Shown: positions 25,484-33,507 of the stretch, in pieces
Layout: each line of letters opens with the position of its first letter
Numbering within the stretch: position 1 is the stretch's first letter
Assembly (NCBI GenBank): GCA_012840075.1
Contig: DUMC01000018.1
Span: forward strand, 1 to 43,025
Source of the DNA: Clostridiaceae bacterium
Lineage (GTDB): Bacteria; Bacillota; Clostridia; Acetivibrionales; DUMC01
DNA: 43,025 nt
Direction: 5' to 3'
Made by a program: the position numbers and the translations under genes
Notes under the pieces: generated by a model
Databases searched by the model: none
What the model saw: only the letters and a program-made list of their open reading frames with translations
What the model was told of the DNA's origin: nothing

Positions 25484-26690
25484 GCATGTTTGGATAGTAT
25501 TTAAGAAAGAAGTAAAAGACATTGCCAGGGACAGAAAAACGATATTAACAAACATCTTGGTTCCGATAGTTTTAATGCCTCTGCTGTTTTATCTTTTAGG
25601 TGGTGGTATTGAAAGGATGGGAAAGGATATAACTGAAAATATAACAATTGCGCTTTCTGTAAGTTCTGACACAGAAGAGATAAGAAACCTGCTTAAAAAT
25701 GATATATTTGCCGGAAATCCTAATATCAAGCTCCTTGAAGCAGTTGAAGATCCTGAAGAAGCTGTCAGAAGTGAAAGAGTCAGATTTGTAATTGACGTGG
25801 ATAAAGACTATGCCAAAAAACTTGAAGATGGTTTACCTTTTTCTATTACAGTAACATATGATCAATCAAACACTAAATCAAGTGGAAGTTACAGGATTAT
25901 ACTTGACTCTATTAATGAATATAATCAGAAGATTGTTAAAGAAAGACTTAAAAATTTAAACATAGATATAAATATCTTAGAACCCACTAAAGTTATTCAA
26001 AAAAATGTTGCTAAAGAAAAAACCGGCGGCAATATGATGCTTATGATGATGTTGCCTATGTTAGTATCAATCCTTATGGCGGTTGGTGGAATTCCTGCTG
26101 CAACTGATCTTGTAGCCGGTGAAAAGGAGAGGGGTACTTTGGAGCCGCTGTTAACCACCCAGTCTGGACGTGTTTCCATACTTTTGGGAAAATATCTTAC
26201 GGTAACTGCATTTTCAATTGTTTGTGTTATTTCCCAATTTATTGGTGTAGCTATAGGCTTCAAAATAAGTCCCAATTTTTTAATAATAGGTGGCACCGGG
26301 ACAAATAATGGTTTTAATATACCACCGTTAGCTTTATTGTTAATAGTTATTATAACTATCACACTGGGAATGTTTTTTTCAGGAATACAGCTAGCTATCA
26401 GTACATATGCTAGATCCTTCAAAGAGGCTCAGACCTATTTATCGTTTCTCATGATAATTGCAATGGTACCTGCTTATGCAACCATGATGCTTCAACCTGG
26501 AGATGTTAGATTATACATGTTTTTTATACCGTTATTAAATGTAATTGCCTCACTAAAAATGGTACTTGGAAATATCATTAACTATACATATCTTGGAATT
26601 GCCTTTGGTACTTCCATTATATATGTAGTAATATCTCTAATCTTTGCAGCGTCATTATTTAATAAGGAAAAAGTGCTTTTCAGGAACTGA
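25473..26690 (+). CDS. ABC-2 type permease, NatB-like
   Basis: About 405 residues. One N-terminal membrane helix (ILTNILVPIVLMPLLFYLL), a 130-residue extracytoplasmic domain, then five or six helices from residue ~190; the segment VAGEKERGTLEPLLTT is the hallmark coupling region of NatB-type permeases. ATG 25473 is chosen: AGGTGA at 25462-25467 is the ribosome site, and the in-frame GTG at 25464 lies inside it. Partner of the preceding ATPase. Confidence 0.86.
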   Translation: MNLKHVWIVFKKEVKDIARDRKTILTNILVPIVLMPLLFYLLGGGIERMGKDITENITIALSVSSDTEEIRNLLKNDIFAGNPNIKLLEAVEDPEEAVRSERVRFVIDVDKDYAKKLEDGLPFSITVTYDQSNTKSSGSYRIILDSINEYNQKIVKERLKNLNIDINILEPTKVIQKNVAKEKTGGNMMLMMMLPMLVSILMAVGGIPAATDLVAGEKERGTLEPLLTTQSGRVSILLGKYLTVTAFSIVCVISQFIGVAIGFKISPNFLIIGGTGTNNGFNIPPLALLLIVIITITLGMFFSGIQLAISTYARSFKEAQTYLSFLMIIAMVPAYATMMLQPGDVRLYMFFIPLLNVIASLKMVLGNIINYTYLGIAFGTSIIYVVISLIFAASLFNKEKVLFRN

Positions 26691-26765
26691 GAAAAGACAG
26701 TGGCACAAGATGAGATTAAGATAAGATCATAAAATCAAGATAGGATCAAGACAGGATAAGATTAG

Positions 26766-26860
26766 GACAGGGGCAGACAAAAGACGGTTCTGCGTTGGAT
26801 TTTTCAAAATTGGCTCTTTTTTCAACAGTATCGAACCGTTTCCCTGTCTTTTTATTTTTT
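26766..26860 (+). terminator. Degenerate GGGGACGG-type hairpin serving as natB terminator
   Basis: GACAGGGG (26766-26773) and GACGGTTC (26783-26790) pair with GAACCGTT (26833-26840) and TCCCTGTC (26841-26848), followed by a T-rich run. The arms are recognisable as a decayed pair of the dispersed repeat. It lies 76 bases after the permease stop. Confidence 0.6.
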
Positions 26861-26869
26861 TAAATACTC

Positions 26870-26898
26870 TTTACAAATGCAATTATATCCGTTATACT
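26870..26898 (+). promoter_or_regulatory. Promoter of the polyferredoxin gene
   Basis: TTTACA (26870-26875), 17-base spacer, TATACT (26893-26898). The expected start of transcription lies in the adjacent palindrome. Confidence 0.7.
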
Positions 26899-26903
26899 AA
26901 AAA

Positions 26904-26922
26904 TATACCATACGGGGGTATA
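26904..26922. promoter_or_regulatory. CsoR/CstR-like operator
   Basis: TATACCATACGGGGGTATA has the G-run and inverted TATACC/GGTATA arms of operators bound by CsoR-family repressors (copper-sensing CsoR, persulfide-sensing CstR). It directly follows the -10 box, the position for repression. Neither repressor is encoded in this window. Confidence 0.6.
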
Positions 26923-27117
26923 TTACGTTTAAATTTTAAACTCGTTTATGCTTTTAGAATTTGAGTTATTCATTTTATTTTAATTAATAAATGCCTATTA
27001 TGTTATTTATTATTTATTATTTATTTACATAGTAATTTGGTCATTTTTATGCAATTTATAATATTCTATAAAATAGTGTTTTTTTATACAAAATAGTTTT
27101 ACGCTAGGAGGTTGCTG
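26923..27117 (+). other. AT-rich 5' leader of polyferredoxin gene
   Basis: About 195 bases, strongly AT-rich (TTATTATTTATTATTTATTTA), ending with the AGGAGG ribosome site. No structured element recognised. Confidence 0.4.
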
Positions 27118-27873
27118 ATGTTAGTTATGAATAATAAAAAAAGCAATTTTATTAAAGCAAATCGCATTTTTTCTCCTATCAGAGAATATGCGTGGCTTTT
27201 TACTGTACTTGTGGCGATAGGAGGACAATGGGTTCCTAAGCTAGGATTACTTGTTTTGTTTGTAATGATAAGCTTGATGGTAACTGCATTTTTTAACGGT
27301 AGATATTGGTGTGGAAACATATGTCCACATGGAAGCTTATTTGATAAGCTTTTATTACCAATAAGCAGAAATATGAAAATACCGTCTTTTCTAAAATCAA
27401 AAGTGTTTATTATAGCGTTTTTTATCTTTTTCATGTTCAATTTAATCCGAAGGATTGTTAATGCTGCTTCTTGGTGGGGAACCCTTGATTTTTTGGATAA
27501 GGTGGGATATATTTTTTCAAACACATATCTGATAGTTTTAATTGTAGGTGGCATATTGGGTGTAGTAATTACGCCAAGAACATGGTGCCAGTTTTGTCCA
27601 ATGGGCACATTCCAAAAGATATCCTATAAGTTAGGTGTCCTGACAGGAGTTACCAAAAAGACTGAGAAGAAGATAACAATAGAGGATAAAGAAAAATGCC
27701 GCAAATGTGGTAGATGTTCAAAAGTCTGCCCGTTCCAACTAAATCCTCATATGGAGTTTTCTGATAATAATCAATTTGATAATATAGACTGCATAAAATG
27801 TGCTACGTGTGTAAAAAATTGCCCGATTGGCATATTATCGTTGAAAAACAAAAAAGAGATGGTTTTCAAATAA
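27118..27873 (+). CDS. NapH/CcoG-like membrane polyferredoxin
   Basis: About 251 residues. Four membrane helices with two cytosolic-side Cys motifs between them, YWCGNICPHGS and TWCQFCPMG, as in NapH/NosR/RdxA-type proteins, followed by a ferredoxin domain with CRKCGRCSKVCP and CIKCATCVKNCP. Such proteins move electrons from the cytosol to membrane or outer-face partners. ATG 27118 is chosen because AGGAGG stands six bases before it; a TTG at 27112 is too close. No terminal reductase is adjacent. The CsoR-like operator suggests expression under copper or reactive-sulfur stress (inference). Confidence 0.82.
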   Translation: MLVMNNKKSNFIKANRIFSPIREYAWLFTVLVAIGGQWVPKLGLLVLFVMISLMVTAFFNGRYWCGNICPHGSLFDKLLLPISRNMKIPSFLKSKVFIIAFFIFFMFNLIRRIVNAASWWGTLDFLDKVGYIFSNTYLIVLIVGGILGVVITPRTWCQFCPMGTFQKISYKLGVLTGVTKKTEKKITIEDKEKCRKCGRCSKVCPFQLNPHMEFSDNNQFDNIDCIKCATCVKNCPIGILSLKNKKEMVFK

Positions 27874-28051
27874 AAATGTTAGTAGTATAGTATAATTATA
27901 TAAAGTTTTTAATTTATTTAATATAAATTTTAATTATATTTTAAAAAACATTTAAAAAGCATTATTTTGATATTAACACTATTGAGATATATTTAAACCA
28001 ACATTTTTGCGATGTGAGATAAATAGACATAAGGTAGGTAGTGATTTAATC

Positions 28052-29119
28052 ATGTATAGTTTTATGAATGACTACAGTGAAGGAGCTCATCCTCGTATAT
28101 TGGAAATGTTAATGAAATACAATTTTGAGCAAAATGATGGGTATGGAGAGGATATACATTGCGCAAAGGCTAAGGAATATATAAAAAGATTTGTTCAAAA
28201 AGATGATGTGGATATACATTTTATTCCAGGGGGTACTCAAACCAATTTACTGGTCATTTCCTCCTTTTTAAGACCTCATCAATGTGTAATTTCTGCTGAT
28301 ACAGGGCATATTAGCGTCCACGAAACAGGTGCAATTGAAGCTACAGGGCACAAAGTAGTTACTGCACCGTCTGTGAATGGCAAGCTTACACCTGATGCAA
28401 TACAAGAAGTATTGGATTATCATGCAAACGAACATATGGTACAACCTAAAATGGTCTATATATCTAACTCTACTGAATTGGGTACTATATATACCAAAGA
28501 AGAATTAACCGCAATACATAATATTTGCAAGAATAAAGATTTAATTCTATATCTTGATGGCGCACGTATCGGATCAGCTTTAACTTGTAAATTAAATGAT
28601 ATGCAGTTAAAAGATATTGCTGAACTTACAGATGTATTCTATATAGGCGGAACAAAAAATGGCGCCTTATATGGAGAAGCTCTAGTCATATGTCGAGAAG
28701 ATTTGAAAAAAGATTTTCGCTACTTAATTAAACAACGGGGTGCTTTGCTGGCTAAAGGTTTTATACTGGGAATCCAGTTTGAAGCGCTTTTTCAAGACAA
28801 TCTTTATTTTGAACTTGCTGCAAATGCCAATATGATGGCAGAGAAAGTAGCAATGATAATTAAAGAGCATGGATATTCATTCTATGTACCTCCTTGCACG
28901 AACATGATATTTCCAATTCTACCTAACAAACTACTTGATGAATTATCAAAGGAGTTTAAATATTTGATAGAAACAAAAATGGACGAAGAACGCACTGTAA
29001 TTCGACTTGTCACATCCTGGGCAACTCCCCATGAAGCGATAACTCAGCTAGAGAAATTTTTTATGAGACAGGCGAGACAGGGGGACGGGGCGAGACAGGG
29101 GGACGGTTCTTCTGTCTAA
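28052..29119 (+). CDS. Low-specificity L-threonine aldolase-like PLP enzyme
   Basis: About 355 residues, fold-type I PLP enzyme of the beta-eliminating lyase/threonine aldolase family: NDGYGED near the N-terminus, IPGGTQTNLLVISSFLRP, LYLDGARIGSAL (Asp for the pyridine nitrogen) and FYIGGTKNGALYGEAL (Schiff-base Lys). Expected reaction: reversible cleavage of threonine or allo-threonine to glycine and acetaldehyde. ATG 28052 (MYSFMNDYSEG) has GGTAGGTAG upstream; the TTG at 28007 is in frame but lacks a ribosome site. The last ~18 residues (MRQARQGDGARQGDGSSV) are encoded by copies of the GGGGACGG repeat, so the native C-terminus has been replaced or extended. Confidence 0.85.
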   Translation: MYSFMNDYSEGAHPRILEMLMKYNFEQNDGYGEDIHCAKAKEYIKRFVQKDDVDIHFIPGGTQTNLLVISSFLRPHQCVISADTGHISVHETGAIEATGHKVVTAPSVNGKLTPDAIQEVLDYHANEHMVQPKMVYISNSTELGTIYTKEELTAIHNICKNKDLILYLDGARIGSALTCKLNDMQLKDIAELTDVFYIGGTKNGALYGEALVICREDLKKDFRYLIKQRGALLAKGFILGIQFEALFQDNLYFELAANANMMAEKVAMIIKEHGYSFYVPPCTNMIFPILPNKLLDELSKEFKYLIETKMDEERTVIRLVTSWATPHEAITQLEKFFMRQARQGDGARQGDGSSV

Positions 29120-29240
29120 GATAAGATGAGACAGAGGGACGGTTCTTCTGTCTAAGACAGTCTGAGACGATGAAGATGGGACAAGGGGACAGTTCTTTTG
29201 TCTAAGACAGTTTGAGTCGAGATACGGTCCCTCTGTCTTC
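29064..29240 (+). repeat. GGGGACGG repeat cluster 2
   Basis: Four or five units in the plus orientation (around 29076, 29092, 29131 and 29180, with variants GAGGGACGG and GGGGACAG) and an inverted partial one near 29222. The first two lie in the coding sequence of the aldolase-like gene; the second supplies its stop codon. Confidence 0.88.
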
Positions 29241-29326
29241 TAAAACAAAGGGAAGAACGAAATCGCCATCACGACAGCTTTCGAGCTTTGATAAAAAGCA
29301 AATAAGAACAAAAAAAGAAAAGTATG

Positions 29327-29385
29327 TCCTTTCAAAGTATTGTTTAAATATTAAAAAATAAAAACCAAAAAGAGACATACTTTTC
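29327..29385. repeat. 12-bp inverted repeat with 35-base loop
   Basis: GAAAAGTATGTC (29327-29338) and GACATACTTTTC (29374-29385) are perfect complements. AT-rich loop. Could be a terminator of one of the convergent flanking genes or the remnant of a mobile element; no coding remnant is visible. Confidence 0.45.
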
Positions 29386-29470
29386 ATATTTATGGTTATA
29401 GCATGATAACTATAGCATATAACATAAGAATAATACAATGCATTATTAAATTAGCCAGCTTTTCTCCTAC

Positions 29471-29515
29471 CTTCTGATGTAAGATTTTAGATATATAAAT
29501 CTTTAAAATCAGAAG
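29471..29515. repeat. Hairpin with two stacked stems
   Basis: CTTCTGAT (29471-29478) pairs with ATCAGAAG (29508-29515), and AAGATTT (29481-29487) with AAATCTT (29497-29503). No clean T-run follows on either strand. Confidence 0.4.
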
Positions 29516-29534
29516 GGTGTGATAAGTAAGACTG

Positions 29535-29726
29535 GGAATCGTCCTTATGTCTCAGGACAGGAGAACCGTCCCCCTGTCTCATGCTTATGTCTCAGGACAG
29601 GAGAACCGTCCCCCTGTCTCATGGGAGAACCATTCCCCTGTCTCATGCATGCTTCAGACAAGAGAACCGTCCCCCTGTCTACCCCCAGACAAGAGAACCG
29701 TCCCCCTGTCTACCCCTGTCTACTGT
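29535..29726 (-). repeat. GGGGACGG repeat cluster 3
   Basis: Five good units and one decayed unit reading AACCGTCCCCCTGTCT on the plus strand, i.e. in the minus orientation, ending directly at the trpB2 stop codon. Spacing between units varies (about 20-40 bases), and two adjacent units share the longer flank ATGTCTCAGGACAGGAG. The plus-strand frames across it (RRTVPLS-type) are artefacts of the repeat. Confidence 0.88.
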
Positions 29727-31091
29727 CTATACTTTTGGTATTGTAGCGAAACCTTTCTCTAGGTCTTCGTCAGTAGGGATGTAATCAGTCATTGTTCCTT
29801 CGTTATAGCTTATATATGCTGCCAAATCGAAGTATCCTGTTCCTGTTAATCCGAAAATAATGGTTTTCTTTTCTCCGGTTTCCTTGCATTTGAGTGCTTC
29901 ATCTATAGCTACTTTTATTGCGTGAGCTGATTCCGGAGCAGGAAGGATACCTTCGCGACGGGCAAATAAGGTGGCTGCTTCAAACACCTTGGTCTGCTCT
30001 ACTGCACATGCTTCTATATAGCCATCATGATATAGTTTCGAGATTATTGGGCTCATCCCGTGATATCTAAGACCTCCTGCATGGTTTGGTGATGGTATGA
30101 ATCCTGAACCCAGTGTGTACATTTTTAAAAGAGGTGTTGTTCTTCCGGTATCACCAAAATCATAGGCATATTTTCCTCTTGTCAAAGATGGACAGGAGGC
30201 AGGTTCAACACCAATGATTCTTACATTGCTTTTGCCTTGTATTTTTTCGCCAATGAAAGGCGCTATCAAACCGCCAAAATTGGATCCGCCGCCTACACAT
30301 CCTATGATGATATCTGGTCGAATATCGTATTTTTCACAAGCAATTTTAGTCTCCTGACCAATGATGGATTGATGTAACAATACATGGTCAAGTACACTGC
30401 CAAGCACGTATCTACAATTTTTTGTTTTCATAGCGACTTCTATGGCTTCGGATATAGCGCAGCCTAAAGAGCCGCTTGTGTTGGGGTTTTCTGCCAATAT
30501 TTTTCTTCCTGCTTCAGTTGTATTGGAGGGTGAAGGTATTACTTTTGCGCCATATGTTTCCATAACGGCTTTGCGATATGGTTTTTGTTCTGCGGAAATT
30601 TTTACCATATATACGGTTAGATCGATATTATAATACGCACAAGCCATGGATAAAGCAGTACCCCATTGACCGGCACCTGTTTCTGTTGTTAAACTTGTAA
30701 TCCCCTGTTCTTTTGCATAATACACTTGAGCCGCTGCTGAGTTCAATTTGTGGGAACCGGATGTATTTGAGCCTTCGAACTTGTAATATATCTCCGCAGG
30801 TGTATCTAACTCTTTTTCCAAGCAATAAGCTCTTACCAGCGGGGAGGGACGATACATTTTGTAAAAATCAAGAATTCCTTTGGGAATTTCAATATATTCG
30901 TCAGTAGTATTAAACTCTTGCTTAACCAGCTCAGTGCAAAAAAGCTGATTAAGTTCTTCCTGAGTACAAGGCTTCATTGTAGCTGGATTGAGAATAGGAT
31001 CCGGCAACTCTTTCATTACTGCTTTCATATTATACCAGTATCTAGGCATTTCATTTTCTGATAAGTAAATTTTATAAGGTATAGCTTTCAT
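29727..31091 (-). CDS. Tryptophan synthase beta chain, TrpB2 type
   Basis: About 454 residues, long form of TrpB (TrpB2). PLP lysine in SNTSGSHKLNSA, ETGAGQWGTALS, and phosphate loop CVGGGSNFGG are all present. It makes L-tryptophan from indole and serine; TrpB2 enzymes work without a tight TrpA partner, and no trpA is adjacent, so indole salvage or replacement of TrpB1 is possible. ATG 31091 (MKAIPYKIYL) is preferred since AGGA abuts the in-frame ATG at 31100. The leader is a T-box with a Trp codon, supporting a true role in tryptophan supply. Directly after the stop begins repeat cluster 3. Confidence 0.9.
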   Translation of the reverse strand: MKAIPYKIYLSENEMPRYWYNMKAVMKELPDPILNPATMKPCTQEELNQLFCTELVKQEFNTTDEYIEIPKGILDFYKMYRPSPLVRAYCLEKELDTPAEIYYKFEGSNTSGSHKLNSAAAQVYYAKEQGITSLTTETGAGQWGTALSMACAYYNIDLTVYMVKISAEQKPYRKAVMETYGAKVIPSPSNTTEAGRKILAENPNTSGSLGCAISEAIEVAMKTKNCRYVLGSVLDHVLLHQSIIGQETKIACEKYDIRPDIIIGCVGGGSNFGGLIAPFIGEKIQGKSNVRIIGVEPASCPSLTRGKYAYDFGDTGRTTPLLKMYTLGSGFIPSPNHAGGLRYHGMSPIISKLYHDGYIEACAVEQTKVFEAATLFARREGILPAPESAHAIKVAIDEALKCKETGEKKTIIFGLTGTGYFDLAAYISYNEGTMTDYIPTDEDLEKGFATIPKV

Positions 31092-31211
31092 ATGTTTCAT
31101 TCCTTTCTATATTAATATTTAATCTTTTTGTAGTATTCTGATATTAAGTTAATGTTTAGCTCACATTTATTTATTAATGTTTATTAGTATTAATATCATT
31201 ACAAATTATTA

Positions 31212-31665
31212 TGATAAATAAAAAAGTCTTCATCCTAACATAGGACAAAGACTTTTATTTCTAATCTCTGCGGTACCACCTAAATTGCGTAGAAACGCCT
31301 CTCATTTCCATGTACTTACATACATGCTTCCTTGATAACGGGTGAAGTTCCCGCCCGGCATACTTTTCCGCAATCTAAACTAAAACTTATCCAAACTCTA
31401 TATCCAAAATTAAATCATACGTTTTGTTTCTATAATCTGAATCTGTTCTCCGATAAACTTATACGTTATGCTCTGATAAACTTACATCTAATGATTAATT
31501 ATATATTTTTTGATTATATAATTTAAATTATATACTCTCTGTTCATGCGGAATTTCAGCCAAGTCCTCCTGAGTCCATTCGCTGTAAGCTTTATCATCGC
31601 AATCCCACCGCCTGCGACTCTCTTGGGATAAAGACCTTACGCTACTATTCTCAGTCATCGGTTTA
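31212..31665 (-). promoter_or_regulatory. T-box riboswitch, tryptophan type, upstream of trpB2
   Basis: Reads on the minus strand. Stem I: lower helix CUGAG (31654-31650) with CUCAG (31573-31569); AGUAG motif in the specifier loop; AGAGAG bulge; GGUGGGA distal loop. The specifier loop 3' strand reads CGAA-UGG-A, with UGG (Trp) at 31577-31575. T-box sequence AGGTGGTACCGC at 31281-31270, terminator at 31253-31225. Uncharged tRNA-Trp should stabilise the antiterminator and switch on trpB2. About 170 bases of AT-rich sequence between stem I and the antiterminator make it longer than most. Confidence 0.9.
31225..31253 (-). terminator. T-box terminator of trpB2
   Basis: AGTCTTTGTCCT and AGGATGAAGACT pair (one bulge or mismatch) and are followed on the minus strand by TTTTTTATTT. 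Part of the T-box switch. Confidence 0.85.
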
Positions 31666-31847
31666 AGCCAAATTATTAAATTTTATAAAACGCTTTAAAA
31701 AACAGTTTTATAAAATTGTCTTACTGTCGTACATATTAAACGATTGTACATTAAAACTAACTGACAAAACAATGGATAAATTTAAAAATATGATATCTTA
31801 AAAAAGAATAACTGTCAATAGAAAAAATTTTATTTCAGCAAAACCTT

Positions 31848-31876
31848 TTGACAAAAACGGCATATATATGTATAAT
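31848..31876 (+). promoter_or_regulatory. Perfect consensus sigma-A promoter
   Basis: TTGACA (31848-31853), 17-base spacer, TATAAT (31871-31876): an exact match to consensus. It reads rightward, away from trpB2, and 700 bases before the CDF gene, into the gene-less stretch with the ~38-base repeats. Confidence 0.8.
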
Positions 31877-32127
31877 AATTAGAAATGTATAATAATTCGA
31901 AGTGTTCAAGGTCAAAGTCGAAATCAAAATAAATGTTTTGCTTTATAGCCCCGATTAGTCTTTAATATACTCGCAACAAATGAAGAATAATAGAATGGAT
32001 AAATAAAAATAACTATTTAAAAAAGTAAAATAAAATAAAGCAAAATATAGCTTCAGTTAAAAAATAAAGGTGTTATTAAAAAATATAACGGTGGTATTAT
32101 TAGGGTAAAATTCTTATTGGGGTGTGA

Positions 32128-32314
32128 TTTTAGTTAAGTGTACAAACCGTGCATTAAGGGGAGATTTTTTATTCAAGTATGTAACCCATGCGTTTAGAGA
32201 CAACTTCTTAGTCAGGAGTGTGGACTGTATATTTGCGGACACCTTTTATTCAGGTATGTAAACCATACATTTAGATGCAGCTTTTGTTCATGTATATAAA
32301 CCATGTACGTAAAG
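32128..32314 (+). repeat. Five diverged tandem repeats of about 38 bases
   Basis: Units begin near 32128, 32165, 32204, 32243 and 32281. Shared pattern: TTTTATTCAGG, then a small dyad of the type GTATGTAAACCATAC, then TTTAGAGACAAC. The dyad arms change between units but some stay complementary (GTATG/CATAC in unit 4, GTATG/CATGC in unit 2). Units are adjacent without unique spacers, so this is not a CRISPR array. Confidence 0.65.
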
Positions 32315-32329
32315 GTAATAACGGGAACG

Positions 32330-32373
32330 CATCTGTGGTTCTTTATAGCTGTCATTTCCCATAGATGTTTTTT
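32330..32373 (+). terminator. Terminator-like hairpin after the ~38-base repeats
   Basis: CATCTGTGG (32330-32338) pairs with CCATAGATG (32359-32367), including one G-U pair, and is followed by TTTTTT. GGGAA at 32323-32327 can pair with TTCCC at 32356-32360, which would break the terminator stem, as in an attenuator. Confidence 0.55.
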
Positions 32374-32578
32374 AAACTATATGTATTGTGATGATTTTAC
32401 ATTATTTGGATAATAGCACAGGACAAAAACATACAAACAAGGGAAATTATACAAAAAGAAATTATATAAAATTTTATATATAATAAAGTAATACATTGAT
32501 TATGAATAATACATTATTATGAATAATACATTGATTACAATTGAGAGTTGAATAAATAGCCAGGGTGGAGGATGGATT
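32374..32578. repeat. AT-rich spacer with AATACATTGATTATG repeats
   Basis: About 200 bases before the CDF gene. Near-copies of AATACATT(G)ATTATGAAT occur three times at about 32491-32537. Ends with the GGTGGAGG ribosome site of the CDF gene. Confidence 0.5.
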
Positions 32579-33499
32579 TTGATCAAGTATATTATCAGAA
32601 AATTTATAAAGGACTACCAGAACGTAAATAATGTACATGTAAGAGAATCCTACGGCATATTATCCGGAGTGATGGGTATTAGCTGTAACCTGTTCTTGTT
32701 TTTGCTTAAGCTGTTTGTGGGGTTATATATTAACAGTATTGCCGTAATTTCGGATGCATTCAATAATTTTAGTGATTTTGGGTCATCGCTAATAACTATA
32801 CTAGGAGCCAAATTCAGCAGCCGGCCGCCGGATCGTGGTCATCCTCACGGCCATGGAAGATATGAATATATTGCGTCTTTAGTAGTTTCATTCATGATCT
32901 TCATGGTTGGTTTGCAGATAGTCAGAAGTTCAATTGATAAGATTATTAATCCCGAAGATGTACAATTAAATACGCTTTCAATAATAATTCTATTAGTTTC
33001 TGTTTCTGTAAAAATTTGGATGTTCCATTATAATAAATACATTAGCAAAATAATTAATTCAAGTGTTAATAAGGCCGCGGCTTATGACAGCTTGAATGAC
33101 GCAATTGCTACCGGTACTGTGCTCATAGCGACTACCGCAGGTAAATATGTTGATTTTCCTATGATTGACGGTTTAATAGGTCTAACTATTTCGCTTCTTA
33201 TCATTTATACAGGTTTTAAAATTGCAAGGGATTCTGTAAATTTGCTTCTTGGATCATCACCGGATCCGGAGCTTATCGAAAAAATAAACACTTTGGTTCT
33301 CAAAGGTAAGTACATTAAAGGTACCCATGATTTGAAAGTTCACGATTATGGTCCGGGAAATATAATTGCATCGATACATGCCGAGGTTTCGGATGATGTG
33401 AATATAGTTGATGTACATTCGGAAATTGACAATATAGAAAAAGAAATAAAAAAAGAATTAGGTGTTAATATCGTAATCCACATGGACCCAGTTGAATGA
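32579..33499 (+). CDS. Cation diffusion facilitator (CDF) family metal exporter
   Basis: 306 residues. Six-helix CDF membrane domain with metal-site residues DAFNNFSDFGSS (helix 2) and AAAYDSLNDAIAT (helix 5), the loop HPHGHGRYEYIAS, then the cytosolic ferredoxin-like domain (residues ~215-306) with conserved HDYGPGN and IHMDP. Exports Zn2+, Fe2+ or Mn2+ in exchange for protons. The DxxxD pattern of helix 5 and lack of a His there lean towards Mn/Fe rather than Zn (inference). TTG start at 32579, seven bases after GGAGG; the ATG at 32572 is out of frame. Part of a neighbourhood of metal genes (MntR-like, FeoAB, ZIP). Confidence 0.87.
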   Translation: MIKYIIRKFIKDYQNVNNVHVRESYGILSGVMGISCNLFLFLLKLFVGLYINSIAVISDAFNNFSDFGSSLITILGAKFSSRPPDRGHPHGHGRYEYIASLVVSFMIFMVGLQIVRSSIDKIINPEDVQLNTLSIIILLVSVSVKIWMFHYNKYISKIINSSVNKAAAYDSLNDAIATGTVLIATTAGKYVDFPMIDGLIGLTISLLIIYTGFKIARDSVNLLLGSSPDPELIEKINTLVLKGKYIKGTHDLKVHDYGPGNIIASIHAEVSDDVNIVDVHSEIDNIEKEIKKELGVNIVIHMDPVE

Positions 33500-33507
33500 G
33501 ATACGGT

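Larger units (their letters stand above)
31883..32373 (+). ncRNA. Candidate noncoding RNA or long structured leader
   Basis: A predicted transcript of about 490 bases from the consensus promoter to the hairpin plus TTTTTT ending at 32373. It contains no open frame with a ribosome site but carries five diverged tandem units of ~38 bases. It may be a free RNA or an attenuated leader of the CDF transporter gene at 32579. No known RNA family recognised. Confidence 0.4.

Noticed and set aside
29519-29784. Overlapping plus-strand open frames encoding RRTVPLS-type peptides
   Set aside because: They are translations of the GGGGACGG repeat cluster in all frames, without ribosome sites, and partly antisense to trpB2.
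32128-32314. CRISPR array
   Set aside because: Units are contiguous, diverged and lack unique spacers; no cas genes. The same holds for the 23-base repeats at 33508-33646.
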